A DNA stretch of 64,000 bases from Nocardia puris (GCF_003315035.1 NZ_QNRE01000009.1:124001-188000); one strand, 5' to 3'. Positions 53,418 through 62,888 are shown, counted from the first letter of the stretch. The notes: generated from the sequence alone by a model not told the origin. A program made the numbers and translations.

Positions 53418-54263
53418 TCACTCCCCGCATCCGCCGGGTACCACGAGCACCCCCACCGCGCCGAGTCCCAGGTGCACGCCGAGCACCGGCCCGAATTCGG
53501 CCACGACGAGTTCGCGGATCCCCGGAATGAGTTCGCGCAGTTGCCCGGCCAGCGTCTCGGCGGCCTCGGCCGCGTCGAGGTGCTGTACCGCCACGGCCGC
53601 GCCGTCCTCGCCCGCCGCGTCCACCGCCGCCGCGACCAGCTTCGCGTACGCCTTGGAACGTGTGCGGGCTTTCTCGCGCAGTTCGAGGCGGCCCTCCACG
53701 ATCTGCAGCAGCGGTTTGGTCACCAGTTCACTGCCGAAAAACGTGGCCGCCGTGCTCAACCGCCCGCCGCGCCGCAACTGTTCGGTGCGGTTGACCAGGA
53801 AGAAGGTGCGCGCGCGACTGCTCGCGGCCACCGCGGCGTCGTACACGATGTCCAGGGCCGCACCGGTTCTCGCGCGACGTGCCGCGGCGAGCGTCGGCAA
53901 CCCCGTGGCCAGGCCGGCACCGAGGGAGTCGACCAGCCGCACCCGGTCGGCGGCGTCCATATCGCGCACGGCTTGGCGGCCCGCCTCCCAGGTGGCCGAC
54001 AGACTTCGCGAAAGATGCACGGCGACAACGCCGTCACCGCCGCTGCGCTCCAGCGCTGCCTCGTACACCTCGCGCAGCTCGCCGGGCGAGGCGGCGGAGG
54101 TCGTCACAGTGTCCGCGGCGTAGTCGATCTCGACGGGTTCGACACCTTCGCGCACGGCGCGGTCGCCCACCAGCACGTGCAGCGGCACGACGTCGATGCC
54201 CAGCTCGGCGACGTACTCGGTGGGCAGGCTGGCGGACGAATCGGTGACGACCACGACGGCCAC
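53418..54263 (-). CDS. DegV-family fatty-acid-binding protein
   Basis: This 281-residue protein begins VVVVTDSSASLPTEY and has the DegV pattern TTSAASPGELREVYEAAL (fatty-acid headgroup site), HLSRSLSATWEAGRQA and RGGRLSTAATFFGSELVTKPLL. In other bacteria such proteins (FakB) bind fatty acids for phosphorylation. Here its place before octT (Rv2417c position) hints at a link to octanoyl or fatty acyl supply, which is inference. The GTG start at 54263 is 3 nt after the octT stop, so the two are coupled. Confidence 0.9.
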   Translation of the reverse strand: MAVVVVTDSSASLPTEYVAELGIDVVPLHVLVGDRAVREGVEPVEIDYAADTVTTSAASPGELREVYEAALERSGGDGVVAVHLSRSLSATWEAGRQAVRDMDAADRVRLVDSLGAGLATGLPTLAAARRARTGAALDIVYDAAVAASSRARTFFLVNRTEQLRRGGRLSTAATFFGSELVTKPLLQIVEGRLELREKARTRSKAYAKLVAAAVDAAGEDGAAVAVQHLDAAEAAETLAGQLRELIPGIRELVVAEFGPVLGVHLGLGAVGVLVVPGGCGE

Positions 54264-54266
54264 GGA

Positions 54267-56294
54267 CTACCCGACCTCCCGCAAGGTCTTGGTCATCGCC
54301 GCCGCGACGGCGGCGTGCCCGGCCCAGCCCCAGTGGATGCCGTCGGGATTGGCCTCGCCCGAGTGGATGTCGTCGCGGACCGCCTCGCCGAGGTCGACCA
54401 GCGGCACGCCGCTGCGCTGCGACCACGCGAGCAGCGCCTTCACCGCGCGCGGACGCCCGGAGTGCACGCGACCGTAGGCCGCGCAGTTGTGCACCGAGGG
54501 CAGCACCGCCACGAACGGCAGGTCGGGCCGCAGGTGGGCGAGCGCTTCGCGGGACTGTTCGAGGTAGCCGACGCTGACCTTGGGCGGCAGCGCGACCGGA
54601 CGGCCGAGCCGGGAAAGCTTGGGCTGCAACCAGTTGTAGGCCGCGCGAACCCCGCGCCGCATCGCCGGCGGGCGCACGTAGCGGATGAGCTCGCGCAGCG
54701 CGGTGGGCAGCGGCGACGGCAACGTGTCCATACCGCCGACCGCGAACACCACGGCGCTCGCCTTCGGGACGGCGGCCCACACGCGCGGATCACCGATCAG
54801 CGCCCAGTACCCGTCACGGCACGTCCAGCCGATCCGGCCGATCAGCTCCACGTCCCAATCCAGTTCGGCGGCCACGAGGTTCGGCCAGATCCTCGGATCA
54901 TCGGCGGGCAGCCCACCCTTCGGTCCGAAGTAGGCCAGGGAGTCCGCGATCACCAGCAGCACCGGCTTCTGACGCGGTTCGGCGACCGGCGCGAGCGCGG
55001 CCTCGGCAGCCACAGCCACCTCCGAACCACCCTGCACTACAGGTGCTTCCACCTTCTCGGCAACGGCGAGCGCACCGGCCGCCGAGGCGACGACCACCGG
55101 ATTCGCCGTGCCGACATCGTCGGGCTCGGGACCCGCCGAACCCGGCTCGGTTCGCGCGAGATCATCTGCGGCGGCCACGGTCGGACCCGACTCGGCCGCG
55201 GCGAGCGTGGCGGCGGTCGCGGTCAGGACTGCGTCCGCAGCGGTGTCGATCGCCGGCCTGACCGAACCGGTCCCCTCGAGCGCACGGCTCGCACCGGAGG
55301 CGGGGGACGTAACATCCGCTCCCGCTTCGGAATCGGACGTCTGCTTCGCCGCTCCGATCGGGTCGGACTCCGCCTCGCCGAGACCGTCCGCAGTCGCCGC
55401 GGACTCCGGCCCGTCGGAAGCGCCCGGAGCCGACTCGCGTCCGGTGGCGGTATTCGAGAGCGCGTCCGGCTCCGCGCCGTCGAGCTCGCTGACATCCGTG
55501 CGCAAATCCGGCTCGACCGCTGCGCGTTCGCCTACAGCGGCCACCGAACCGGACGCGGCTCCAGCCAGGTCATCCGCCGCCGCCACCGAGCCGGACTCGG
55601 CTCCAGCCAGACTGCCCACAGGAGCTGCCGAATTCAGCTCGGATTCGGCCAGGTTGCCCGCAGCCGCCCCCGAAAACGACCCAGCTCCAGCCGGATCGCC
55701 CACAGCCGCCACCGAATCCGGCTCGGCCCCAGCCAAGTCACCCACTGCACCCGACGCGACGTCAGCAACGACGCCCGGAGGTACGGCGGCGGCCTCAGCC
55801 ACCACCGAATCCGACTCGGATTCGGCGGAGTCACCCACTACACCCGACTCGACGTCAGCATCGACACCGCCGGGCTCGGCGGTATCCGACTCGACGTCCC
55901 TCTCCGAGCCCTGCCCCGCAACGGATTCCGCTCCGGCACCCGACTCCCGCACCGCATCCGGCGCCGCGGACTCCGATACCGCAACCTCCTCGTCGCCGGG
56001 TTCGGCGGAGTCGCCTGTCGAACGATCGGCGGCCTTCGGGGGTGGGCCGCCGAACAGCGCGTCGGGCAGCTGGCGTTCCGGCCGCGCAGTCACCTGCTTG
56101 AACAGTTCGTCGGGAACCGTCCGCAGCGGCTCCTCACCCTTGGAGCCCTTCGGCCCTTTGGCCGCGGGGGCGGGGGCGGGGTTGGCCGGCGGCGCGCTGC
56201 CGAACAGCGCGTCGGGGAGTTGGCGTTCCGGTTTGCCGGTGACGCGCTGGAACAGTTCGTCCGGCACCGACTTGATCGGATCTTCAGAGGACAT
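54267..56294 (-). CDS. octT: OctT-like octanoyltransferase with long repeat-bearing N-terminal extension
   Basis: The C-terminal 234 residues (from about 442) resemble mycobacterial diglucosylglycerate octanoyltransferase (Rv2418c), an SGNH-fold enzyme that octanoylates early methylglucose lipopolysaccharide precursors. Key parts are LLVIADSLAYFG (nucleophile Ser), VVFAVGGMDTL and DGIHWGWAGHA (Asp-His pair). The protein is 675 residues, against about 250 in mycobacteria. The extra N-terminus has two copies of VPDELFxxVTxxPERQLPDALFG at residues 10-32 and 60-82, exactly 50 apart, then about 350 Ala/Asp/Glu/Ser/Val-rich residues with acidic repeats. The start overlaps gpgP by 11 bp. Confidence 0.85.
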   Translation of the reverse strand: MSSEDPIKSVPDELFQRVTGKPERQLPDALFGSAPPANPAPAPAAKGPKGSKGEEPLRTVPDELFKQVTARPERQLPDALFGGPPPKAADRSTGDSAEPGDEEVAVSESAAPDAVRESGAGAESVAGQGSERDVESDTAEPGGVDADVESGVVGDSAESESDSVVAEAAAVPPGVVADVASGAVGDLAGAEPDSVAAVGDPAGAGSFSGAAAGNLAESELNSAAPVGSLAGAESGSVAAADDLAGAASGSVAAVGERAAVEPDLRTDVSELDGAEPDALSNTATGRESAPGASDGPESAATADGLGEAESDPIGAAKQTSDSEAGADVTSPASGASRALEGTGSVRPAIDTAADAVLTATAATLAAAESGPTVAAADDLARTEPGSAGPEPDDVGTANPVVVASAAGALAVAEKVEAPVVQGGSEVAVAAEAALAPVAEPRQKPVLLVIADSLAYFGPKGGLPADDPRIWPNLVAAELDWDVELIGRIGWTCRDGYWALIGDPRVWAAVPKASAVVFAVGGMDTLPSPLPTALRELIRYVRPPAMRRGVRAAYNWLQPKLSRLGRPVALPPKVSVGYLEQSREALAHLRPDLPFVAVLPSVHNCAAYGRVHSGRPRAVKALLAWSQRSGVPLVDLGEAVRDDIHSGEANPDGIHWGWAGHAAVAAAMTKTLREVG
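56049..56267. repeat. Two copies of a 23-residue coding repeat in octT
   Basis: Copies at 56199-56267 and 56049-56117 encode nearly the same peptide (VPDELF...PERQLPDALFG) in the N-terminal extension of the OctT-like protein, spaced 150 bp apart. Confidence 0.85.
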
Positions 56295-56943
56295 CGGGAG
56301 CTACCTTCGCCGCTGCGTTCCACACATCGAGACGCCACCCGGGCTGCTCGATGCCTGGACCGTGGCTGCTCAGTTGCACCCAGCTGGTATTGGCCAGTCC
56401 GCCGAGGATGGGCCAGTTGTCGGGCGGCAGATCGAGCAGCGCGGCCGTCAACGCTGCGATCAGCCCGCCGTGCGCCACCAGGATGATAGTCCGGCCGGGC
56501 CAATCCTGTCGCTCGCGGAAGAGTTCCTGCACCACGGGCAGCGACCGCGCGCCGACCTCGAGTTTGCTCTCGCCGTTGGGCGGCCGGTAGGTGGCGTCGA
56601 GCCGCCAGGCTACCCGGGCGCCCGGGTAGTCGGCGTCCACCTCGAGGTGGGTCAGCCCCTCCCAGTCACCGAGGTGGGTTTCGCGCAGGCGTTGATCGCG
56701 CACCACCGGCACCGTGGTGTGTTCGGACAGGGCCTGCGCCGTGTCGTAGGCCCGTTTCAGATCGGAGGAGACGATGGCGATGGCGTTGCGTGAAACCAGT
56801 TCCCGCGCGGCTTCTTTCGCCTGTCGGCGGCCCAGATCGGTGAGATCGGTGTCGATCTGGCCCTGCATACGGTCCGAGGCATTCCATTCGGTCTGCCCGT
56901 GCCGCAACAGGATCAGGGTGCGCACACCGGCATACTTGCTCAC
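56284..56943 (-). CDS. gpgP: Histidine phosphatase, probable glucosyl-3-phosphoglycerate phosphatase
   Basis: This 219-residue enzyme has the phosphoglycerate-mutase-type motif LLRHGQTEWN (catalytic His about residue 15), SSDLKRAYDTA, RLRETHLGDWEG and the second His in VAHGGLIAAL. In mycobacteria the gene at this place (Rv2419c) removes phosphate from glucosyl-3-phosphoglycerate in methylglucose lipopolysaccharide synthesis. The neighbouring octT supports that assignment. The ATG overlaps the rsfS stop by 4 nt. Confidence 0.9.
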   Translation of the reverse strand: MSKYAGVRTLILLRHGQTEWNASDRMQGQIDTDLTDLGRRQAKEAARELVSRNAIAIVSSDLKRAYDTAQALSEHTTVPVVRDQRLRETHLGDWEGLTHLEVDADYPGARVAWRLDATYRPPNGESKLEVGARSLPVVQELFRERQDWPGRTIILVAHGGLIAALTAALLDLPPDNWPILGGLANTSWVQLSSHGPGIEQPGWRLDVWNAAAKVAPDVL

Positions 56944-57344
56944 TCGGCGCCGTCTCCCTCACCGTTGCCGGTGGCGCGCGGATCGCCGATGCCGTCGACG
57001 GGCACCACCGGACAGTCCTTCCACAGCCGCTCCAGGCCATAGTAATTGCGCTCGTCGTTGTGCTGGATGTGCACCACGATCTCCACGTAGTCCAGCAGCG
57101 CCCACCGTCCCTCGCGGGTGCCCTCGCGGCGCACGGGCTTGTACCCGGCGTCGCGCAGCTTCTCCTCCACGTTGTCGACGATGGCGTTGACCTGGCGCTC
57201 GTTCGGGGCGGAGGCGATGACGAAGCAGTCGGTGATGACCAGCTGCTCGGACACGTCCAGGACCACCACGTCGGAAGCCAGCTTCTCGTCCGCCGCCCGC
57301 GCGGCGACCTGCGCCATCTCGACCGACTCGACAGATGCGCTCAT
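56940..57344 (-). CDS. rsfS: Ribosome silencing factor RsfS
   Basis: This 134-residue protein has the RsfS/Iojap fold: VVVLDVSEQLVITDCFVIASAPNERQVNAIVDNV, then the REGTREGRWALLDYVEIVVHIQ block. It binds ribosomal protein uL14 and blocks subunit joining under poor nutrition. A short acidic tail follows. The gene starts directly at the nadD stop, a conserved pairing (Rv2420c-Rv2421c). Confidence 0.95.
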   Translation of the reverse strand: MSASVESVEMAQVAARAADEKLASDVVVLDVSEQLVITDCFVIASAPNERQVNAIVDNVEEKLRDAGYKPVRREGTREGRWALLDYVEIVVHIQHNDERNYYGLERLWKDCPVVPVDGIGDPRATGNGEGDGAE

Positions 57345-57986
57345 TCAGCTACCTTCCGCTGCTCCGGGCACGTACAGGTGCCGCTTCGATATGTACTGGA
57401 CCACGCCGTCGGGGACGAGGTACCACACCGGCCGGTTCTCGGCGGCGCGTCGCCTGCACTCGCTCGACGAGATGGCCAGGGCCGGGACCTCGATCATCGT
57501 CACCGCATCGGACGGAAGATCACGCAGATGTTCCCGCAGATGGTCGGCGTTCAGCTCGTAGCCCGGTCGGCTCACCCCGACGAACTTCGCCAGTTCGAAC
57601 AGTTCCGCCCAATCCTGCCACGACAGGATGTTGGCCAGCGCGTCCGCACCCGTGATGAAGTACAGGTCCGCGTCGGGATACTGTGCCCGCATCTCCCGCA
57701 GTGTGTCCACCGTATAGGTGACCTTGCCGCGGTCGATGTCGGCTCGGCTGACCGAGAAGCGCGGGTTGGAGGCGGTCGCGATGACCGTCATCAGGTAGCG
57801 GTCCTCACCGGGGCTGACCTTCTTGTGCGCCTTCTGCCACGGCTGCCCGGTCGGGACGAAGATGACCTCGTCGAGCGCGAAGCGGTTGGCGACCTCGCTG
57901 GCCGCGACCAGGTGGCCGTGGTGGATGGGGTCGAACGTGCCACCCATCACCCCCAGCCTGCGTCGGGCCGGCCCTGTCTCGTGCAT
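57345..57986 (-). CDS. nadD: Nicotinate-nucleotide adenylyltransferase
   Basis: This 213-residue enzyme makes deamido-NAD from nicotinate mononucleotide and ATP. The nucleotidyltransferase motif GGTFDPIHHGHLVAA (about residue 15) and the ISSSECR motif (ATP site) are present, along with FITGADALANILSWQDW. The ATG at 57986 gives the normal N-terminus and lies 8 nt after TAAGCT, so it may be leaderless. It heads the nadD-rsfS-gpgP-octT-degV run. Confidence 0.95.
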   Translation of the reverse strand: MHETGPARRRLGVMGGTFDPIHHGHLVAASEVANRFALDEVIFVPTGQPWQKAHKKVSPGEDRYLMTVIATASNPRFSVSRADIDRGKVTYTVDTLREMRAQYPDADLYFITGADALANILSWQDWAELFELAKFVGVSRPGYELNADHLREHLRDLPSDAVTMIEVPALAISSSECRRRAAENRPVWYLVPDGVVQYISKRHLYVPGAAEGS

Positions 57987-58038
57987 GAGTGCCGAGCTTA
58001 TCGGTCGGCGTCGGGCTCGGGGCGGCGTGCCCGGGCGC

Positions 58039-59046
58039 TCAGCGCTCCCGCATGTCGGCGAGCTGGCGGTGGGTGTGCTCGAGTTCGAGGGTGACCTCCG
58101 GCGACGGCGCGTCCCCGGCGCGCGCGGTGAGCTCGTCCAGCACCTCACGCAGCGCGGCGACGCCCTGCTCACGCTCCGGTTCGGTGGTGGCGGCCCAGTA
58201 GCGCAACCAGGCGGCGGCGCGCAGGCAACGGCAGCGCGGGCCGATGCGTCCCAGCTCGCCCCAGAGCTGCGCGGCGCGCAGGTAGGCGACCTGGGCGCGG
58301 TCCTCGGCACCGCCCGCGTCCAGTGCGGAGGCCGCCGAGGAGGCGAGTTCGGCTTGCAGCTCGGTGCGCGTGCGGTCGGTGCGGACCAGCCGCGCCGCCT
58401 CCAGGAACTGTTCGGCCGCGTCGAGGTACTTGCCGGTCAATGTGAGCGATTTGCCGTACTGCCCGCGCAGGACGGCCATCTCCGTGGCGGGGTAGAGCGC
58501 GGCGTCGGCGGCGATCGGCCGTTCGAACAGCGCCGCGGCCCTGGCGTGATGGCCCGCGCGGTGGCAGGCCCGCGCGGCCACGAACGTGAGGTGCGTGGCG
58601 GCCGACGCCGACAGCCCGTCCCACTGCTCGGCCGCCCGCAGCGCCGCCTCGGCGAGTTCGGTTTCGCGCCCCGCGTCGCCGGAGAGCACCATGACCAGCT
58701 GCGAGTGCCAGCGGGCGAGTTCGTCGGCGGGCACCGCCCCCGCCCCCACGTCCAAGGCCTCCCGCAGATGCGCTTCGGCCGCCTTCGGCGCGTCCAGCAA
58801 TCGCGCCGCCGCCAGCCCCGCCGCGTGCCGCGCCCGCACGGCGCGCAGATCGCCGTCGTCGTGCTCGGACCGCGCACCCTCGAGCGTGTACTCCTGCCGC
58901 ATCCCCATCCCCCTCGTTTCCTCCCCGTCCACCCGCGAACCGTCCCCGTCGAGCCGGGAGATGTCCCGGTCCTCGTTCCCCGACACTCCGGTGCGCACCG
59001 GCTCCCCGCCCGCGGGCGTTCCGTTCACCATGCGGGCGATCGTCAT
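58039..59046 (-). CDS. Helical-repeat (TPR-like) protein of unknown function
   Basis: The product of about 335 residues is almost all alpha-helical and Ala/Glu/Arg-rich. Repeating 34-residue-like units (for example AAEAHLREALDVGAGAVPADELARWHSQL and AAALFERPIAADAALYPATEMAVLRG) look like tetratricopeptide repeats. The N-terminal 50 residues are polar and disordered-looking. Such proteins act as scaffolds; no partner is evident. Three in-frame ATGs (59046, 59031 and one 130 bp later) leave the start uncertain. The gene follows the VWA/MoxR operon on the same strand after 71 bp. Confidence 0.65.
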   Translation of the reverse strand: MTIARMVNGTPAGGEPVRTGVSGNEDRDISRLDGDGSRVDGEETRGMGMRQEYTLEGARSEHDDGDLRAVRARHAAGLAAARLLDAPKAAEAHLREALDVGAGAVPADELARWHSQLVMVLSGDAGRETELAEAALRAAEQWDGLSASAATHLTFVAARACHRAGHHARAAALFERPIAADAALYPATEMAVLRGQYGKSLTLTGKYLDAAEQFLEAARLVRTDRTRTELQAELASSAASALDAGGAEDRAQVAYLRAAQLWGELGRIGPRCRCLRAAAWLRYWAATTEPEREQGVAALREVLDELTARAGDAPSPEVTLELEHTHRQLADMRER

Positions 59047-59117
59047 GACGCCCGCCAATGAAACGCTTAACAAAATCTGATCGCGGCCATAAGGCGAGGG
59101 TTTCGGCGTGCGGGGCC

Positions 59118-60524
59118 TCAGACGGGCAGCAGCCGCGACACCACCTCGGTGAGCTGGCGCGCCGAACGGCACTCGTGCATCTCGATCACCTCGAGGTAGC
59201 GCTCGGCCGCTGAATCGCCGGATCCCCATTGGGTGCGCGGTTCCGGGTTCAGCCAGTGCGCGTGTTTGGCGGTTCCCACCAGCGAGCGCAGCGTATCCAG
59301 TTGCGGGTCGCGGTAATTGGTGCGCGCGTCACCGAGGACCAGCAGCGAGCTGCGGCTGGTGACGGCGTCGGGGAACTCGCGGACGAAGCTGGACAGCGCG
59401 CCGCCGTAGTCGGAGTGCCCGTCGTAGCCGACGACGTCGGATTCGGTCATGATGGCGGTCATCGCCTGGTCGAGCTGGGTGTCGGGGGTGAAGAAGCGGG
59501 TCACCTCGTCGGTGTTGTCCACGAACGCGAAGATCCGCACGCGCGAGAACTGTTCGCGCAGGGCGCTCACCAGCAGCAAGGTGAAGTTGCTGAAGCCCGC
59601 GACCGAACCGGACACGTCGCACAGCAGCACCAGTTCGGGGCGGCCGGGGTGCGGTTTGCGGTTGACCAGGTCGATCGGCACCCCGCCCGTCGACATGGAC
59701 TTGCGCAAGGTGCGGCGCAGGTCGATCTCGCCGCGCCGGGAATGCTTGCGCCGCACGGCCATCCGTGAGGCCAGCACCCGGGCCAAGCGCTGGGTGCTGC
59801 GCCGCAGCTCGGCCAGTTCGCGCTCGGAGGCCCGCAGGAAGTCGACGTCCTCGGCCTGCCGGGCCACGCCGTAGGTCGCGACGCGCTCGCGCCCGATCCG
59901 CTCCGCGACCCGCCTGCGGGTCTCGGCCTCGACGGTGGCGCGGAACCCGTCGATGCGCTGCCGGGCCGCGCGGCGGGCGACCTCGGTCTCGAAGGGGCTC
60001 GTGTCCGGGCCTATCGCCAGGCCCGCGAGGATCTTCGCCAGCAACGTCTGTGGCTGAACCTCTTTCAGCGCTTGATACGCCGAGAAGGAGGGGCCGCGCG
60101 CAGACTGATACTGCCCGAGCTGTTCCACGAGCTGCGCGGCTATCTGCTCGAGCTGGCGCCCGGGATCCTCCATAGCCAGCAGCTCGGCGAGCATCTCCCG
60201 CAGGGCGGGAATATCGACGTCCCCGGCGGGGGTGTGCGGAATCTCGATGTCGTCGTCGGCAGGGTCGCGTTCGCCGAGCGCCACCGGGAACCAAAGGTCG
60301 AACAACCCGTCGAACGTCGCGCGGTGGGTGGTGCGCCGCAGGAGTGAACAGGCCAACCCCTCCCGCACGGCCTCACGGTCGAGCAGATCGAGGACGGTGA
60401 GCACCCGGCCCGCGTCCACCGTCTCCGACGGGCCGACCGGGACGCCGCGCGCTCGCAGCGCCTCCACGAACCCCACGAGATGCCCCGGCATCCCGTGTGG
60501 CGCGGTGAGCGCCGTCTCGTTCAC
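59118..60524 (-). CDS. VWA-domain (CoxE-like) protein
   Basis: This 468-residue protein has a helical N-terminal CoxE-like region and a C-terminal von Willebrand A domain. The metal-site motif is LLCDVSGSVAGF (DxSxS), with a following T/D set in SDYGGALSSFV and LVLGDARTNY. It pairs with the adjacent MoxR-type ATPase; such pairs act as chaperones that insert metal or assemble complexes. The GTG at 60524 is 3 nt after the MoxR stop. It corresponds to Rv2425c. Confidence 0.9.
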   Translation of the reverse strand: MNETALTAPHGMPGHLVGFVEALRARGVPVGPSETVDAGRVLTVLDLLDREAVREGLACSLLRRTTHRATFDGLFDLWFPVALGERDPADDDIEIPHTPAGDVDIPALREMLAELLAMEDPGRQLEQIAAQLVEQLGQYQSARGPSFSAYQALKEVQPQTLLAKILAGLAIGPDTSPFETEVARRAARQRIDGFRATVEAETRRRVAERIGRERVATYGVARQAEDVDFLRASERELAELRRSTQRLARVLASRMAVRRKHSRRGEIDLRRTLRKSMSTGGVPIDLVNRKPHPGRPELVLLCDVSGSVAGFSNFTLLLVSALREQFSRVRIFAFVDNTDEVTRFFTPDTQLDQAMTAIMTESDVVGYDGHSDYGGALSSFVREFPDAVTSRSSLLVLGDARTNYRDPQLDTLRSLVGTAKHAHWLNPEPRTQWGSGDSAAERYLEVIEMHECRSARQLTEVVSRLLPV

Positions 60525-60527
60525 GGC

Positions 60528-61400
60528 TCAGGCCAGCTTCAACTCGGCCAGCGCGCGCTGATGGTCGCTGCGGTGTTTGAGCACCACGCCCAAGGTCGCA
60601 CGCACTGTGGCATCGTCCAGGTCGGTCAGGCCCAGCGCCAGCAGGGTGCGGCCCCAGTCGATGGATTCCGCGACCGAGGGCAGCTTCTTGAGCTGCATCC
60701 CGCGCAGCACGTGCACGATCCGCACCAGCTGCGCCGAGACCGCCGCCGACAGCTCCGGCACCCGGCTGGCCAGGATGCGGCGCTCGAGTTCCTCGTCGGG
60801 GAAGTCCAGGTGCAGGTAGAGGCAGCGCCGCTTGAGCGCCTCGGAGAGCTCGCGGGTGGCGTTGGAGGTGAGCACCACGAACGGCTTGCGACGCGCGGTG
60901 ATGGTGCCCAGTTCCGGCACCGTCACCGCGAAATCGCTGAGCACTTCGAGCAGCAGGCCCTCGATCTCGACGTCGGCCTTGTCGGTCTCGTCGATGAGCA
61001 GCACGGTGGGGTCGGTGCGGCGGATCGCGGTGAGCAGCGGGCGGCTCAGCAGGAACTCCTCGGTGAAGACGTCGGCTTTCGTCTCCTCCCAGTCGTTCTC
61101 GCTGGAGGCCTGGATGCGCAGGATCTGCTTGGCGTGATTCCACTCGTAGAGCGCGCGGGCCTCGTCCACCCCCTCGTAGCACTGCAGGCGCACCAGCTCC
61201 GCGCCCGAGGTCTGGGCCACGGCGCGGGCCAGTTCGGTCTTGCCGACACCGGCCGGGCCCTCGATGAGCAGCGGCTTGCCGAGCCGGTCGGCCAGGAACA
61301 CCGAGGTGGCGGTGGACTTGTCGGCCAGGTATCCGGTGGTGGCCAGCCGTTCGATCACGTCGTCGACCGAATGGAACGTCGGCTCCTGCGCTTCGTCCAC
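60528..61400 (-). CDS. MoxR-family AAA ATPase
   Basis: This 290-residue ATPase has Walker A EGPAGVGKTE (about residue 47), Walker B VLLIDETDKAD, sensor 1 VLTSNATRELSEAL and an arginine-finger region LKRRCLYLHLDFP. It works with the VWA protein encoded next. I chose the GTG at 61400, which has GGAAGG 7 nt upstream; GTG at 61418, one base after the proA stop, is the alternative. It corresponds to Rv2426c. proA, the MoxR gene and the VWA gene are contiguous on this strand. Confidence 0.92.
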   Translation of the reverse strand: MDEAQEPTFHSVDDVIERLATTGYLADKSTATSVFLADRLGKPLLIEGPAGVGKTELARAVAQTSGAELVRLQCYEGVDEARALYEWNHAKQILRIQASSENDWEETKADVFTEEFLLSRPLLTAIRRTDPTVLLIDETDKADVEIEGLLLEVLSDFAVTVPELGTITARRKPFVVLTSNATRELSEALKRRCLYLHLDFPDEELERRILASRVPELSAAVSAQLVRIVHVLRGMQLKKLPSVAESIDWGRTLLALGLTDLDDATVRATLGVVLKHRSDHQRALAELKLA

Positions 61401-61419
61401 GGGGTGGTCCTTCCTCACG

Positions 61420-62682
61420 TCACGCCGGGCGGATCTGGCCGTCGCCCCACACGATCCACTTCGTGGAGGTGAGCTCCGGCAGCGCCATCGGGCCGCGGGC
61501 GTGCAACTTCTGGGTGGAGATGCCGATCTCGGCGCCGAAGCCGAACTGCTCGCCGTCGGTGAACGCGGTGGACGCGTTGACCATCACGGCGGCGGCGTCG
61601 ACGCGGCTGGTGAACTCGCGGGCCGCGGCCAGTTCGGCGGTGACGATGGCCTCGGTGTGCCCGGTGCCCCAGGTGTTGATGTGCTCGACGGCGGCGTCCA
61701 GATCGTCCACGACCTTGAGCGCGATATCGAGGGTGAGGTACTCCTCGCCCCAGTCGGCGTCGGTGGCGGGCACTTGACCGGGCAGGTCGCCGTGGATGGT
61801 GACGCCGCTGCGCTCCAGGGCGGCGGTGAGCCGGGGCAGGGCCGCGTCGGCGATCGCCTTGTCGATGAGCACCGTCTCGGCCGCGTTGCAGACGCTGGGG
61901 CGGCGGGTCTTGGCGTTGAGGAGGATGTTCTCGGCCATGTCGAGGTCGGCGGCGGCGTGCACGTAGACGTGGCAGTTGCCGGTGCCGGTCTCGATGGTGG
62001 GCACGGTCGCGTCGCGGACGACGGCGTTGATCAGGCCCGCCCCGCCGCGCGGGATCACCACGTCGACCAGGCCGCGGGCCTGGATGAGGTGGGTGACGCT
62101 GGAGCGGTCGTGGCTGGGCAGCAGTTGCACGGCGTCGGCCGGAATGCCCAGGGCGCCGAGCGATTCGCGCAGCACCTCGACCAGCGCGGCGTTGGACTTC
62201 GCCGCGGAGGAGGACCCGCGCAGCAGGGCCGCGTTGCCGGACTTGAGCGCGAGGCCGAACGCGTCGACGGTGACGTTGGGCCTGGCCTCGTACACCATGC
62301 CGACCACGCCGAGCGGCACCCGCACCTGACGCACCTCGAGGCCGTTGGGGAGGGTGGAGCCGCGCACTACGTCGCCGACCGGGTCGGGCAGGCCCGCGAC
62401 CTGGCGCAGTCCGGACGCGATGCCGTCGATCCGCGGCTTGGTGAGGCGCAATCGGTCCAGCAGCGAGGCCTCGGTGCCCGCGGCCTCGGCGGCGGCGAGA
62501 TCCTCGGCGTTGGCGGCCAGCACGGTGTCGGCGGCCGCCAGCAACGCGTCCGCGGCGGCGTGCAGGGCCTCGTTCTTCTGCGCGGTGGTCAGCTGAGCGA
62601 GCGCCCTGGACGCGACGCGAGCCCGTCGCGCGGCCGCGTGCACCGCCTCCCGCACATCCCGCTCGGTGGTCGTTGCCGTCAT
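61420..62682 (-). CDS. proA: Gamma-glutamyl phosphate reductase
   Basis: This 420-residue NADPH enzyme makes glutamate semialdehyde in proline synthesis. The family blocks are VPLGVVGMVYEARPNVTVDAFGLALKSGNAALLRG, RGGAGLINAVV and KTRRPSVCNAAETVLID, where Cys is the catalytic residue. The N-terminus MTATTTERDVREAVHAAARR is normal. proB is not adjacent. The gene is divergent from rbsK and matches Rv2427c. Confidence 0.96.
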   Translation of the reverse strand: MTATTTERDVREAVHAAARRARVASRALAQLTTAQKNEALHAAADALLAAADTVLAANAEDLAAAEAAGTEASLLDRLRLTKPRIDGIASGLRQVAGLPDPVGDVVRGSTLPNGLEVRQVRVPLGVVGMVYEARPNVTVDAFGLALKSGNAALLRGSSSAAKSNAALVEVLRESLGALGIPADAVQLLPSHDRSSVTHLIQARGLVDVVIPRGGAGLINAVVRDATVPTIETGTGNCHVYVHAAADLDMAENILLNAKTRRPSVCNAAETVLIDKAIADAALPRLTAALERSGVTIHGDLPGQVPATDADWGEEYLTLDIALKVVDDLDAAVEHINTWGTGHTEAIVTAELAAAREFTSRVDAAAVMVNASTAFTDGEQFGFGAEIGISTQKLHARGPMALPELTSTKWIVWGDGQIRPA

Positions 62683-62888
62683 GGGTACAGCCTACGCACC
62701 GGTCACAAGCCGGTTTCGCCGGTATTCGGCGTTCCCGCCCCGCCCCCGAAACCAGGGGCACCGCACGGCTTCTCGCGGCACGCCGTACCGCGGGTCCGCC
62801 TGCGACACGCCGTCCCGGCGCGGGCTCGATCGCTGACACGGCCTCGATTACCTGCGTGAACGCGCCGGGGCGGACTAGCGTCCGGCGC

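Noticed and set aside
52863..56486. 1207-codon plus-strand frame
   Set aside because: It crosses at least four well-supported minus-strand genes (GNAT, degV, octT, gpgP) and has no domain.
59047..59229. Longer N-terminus for the helical-repeat protein
   Set aside because: The added residues are Arg/Pro-rich and overlap the VWA gene; no start signal supports them.
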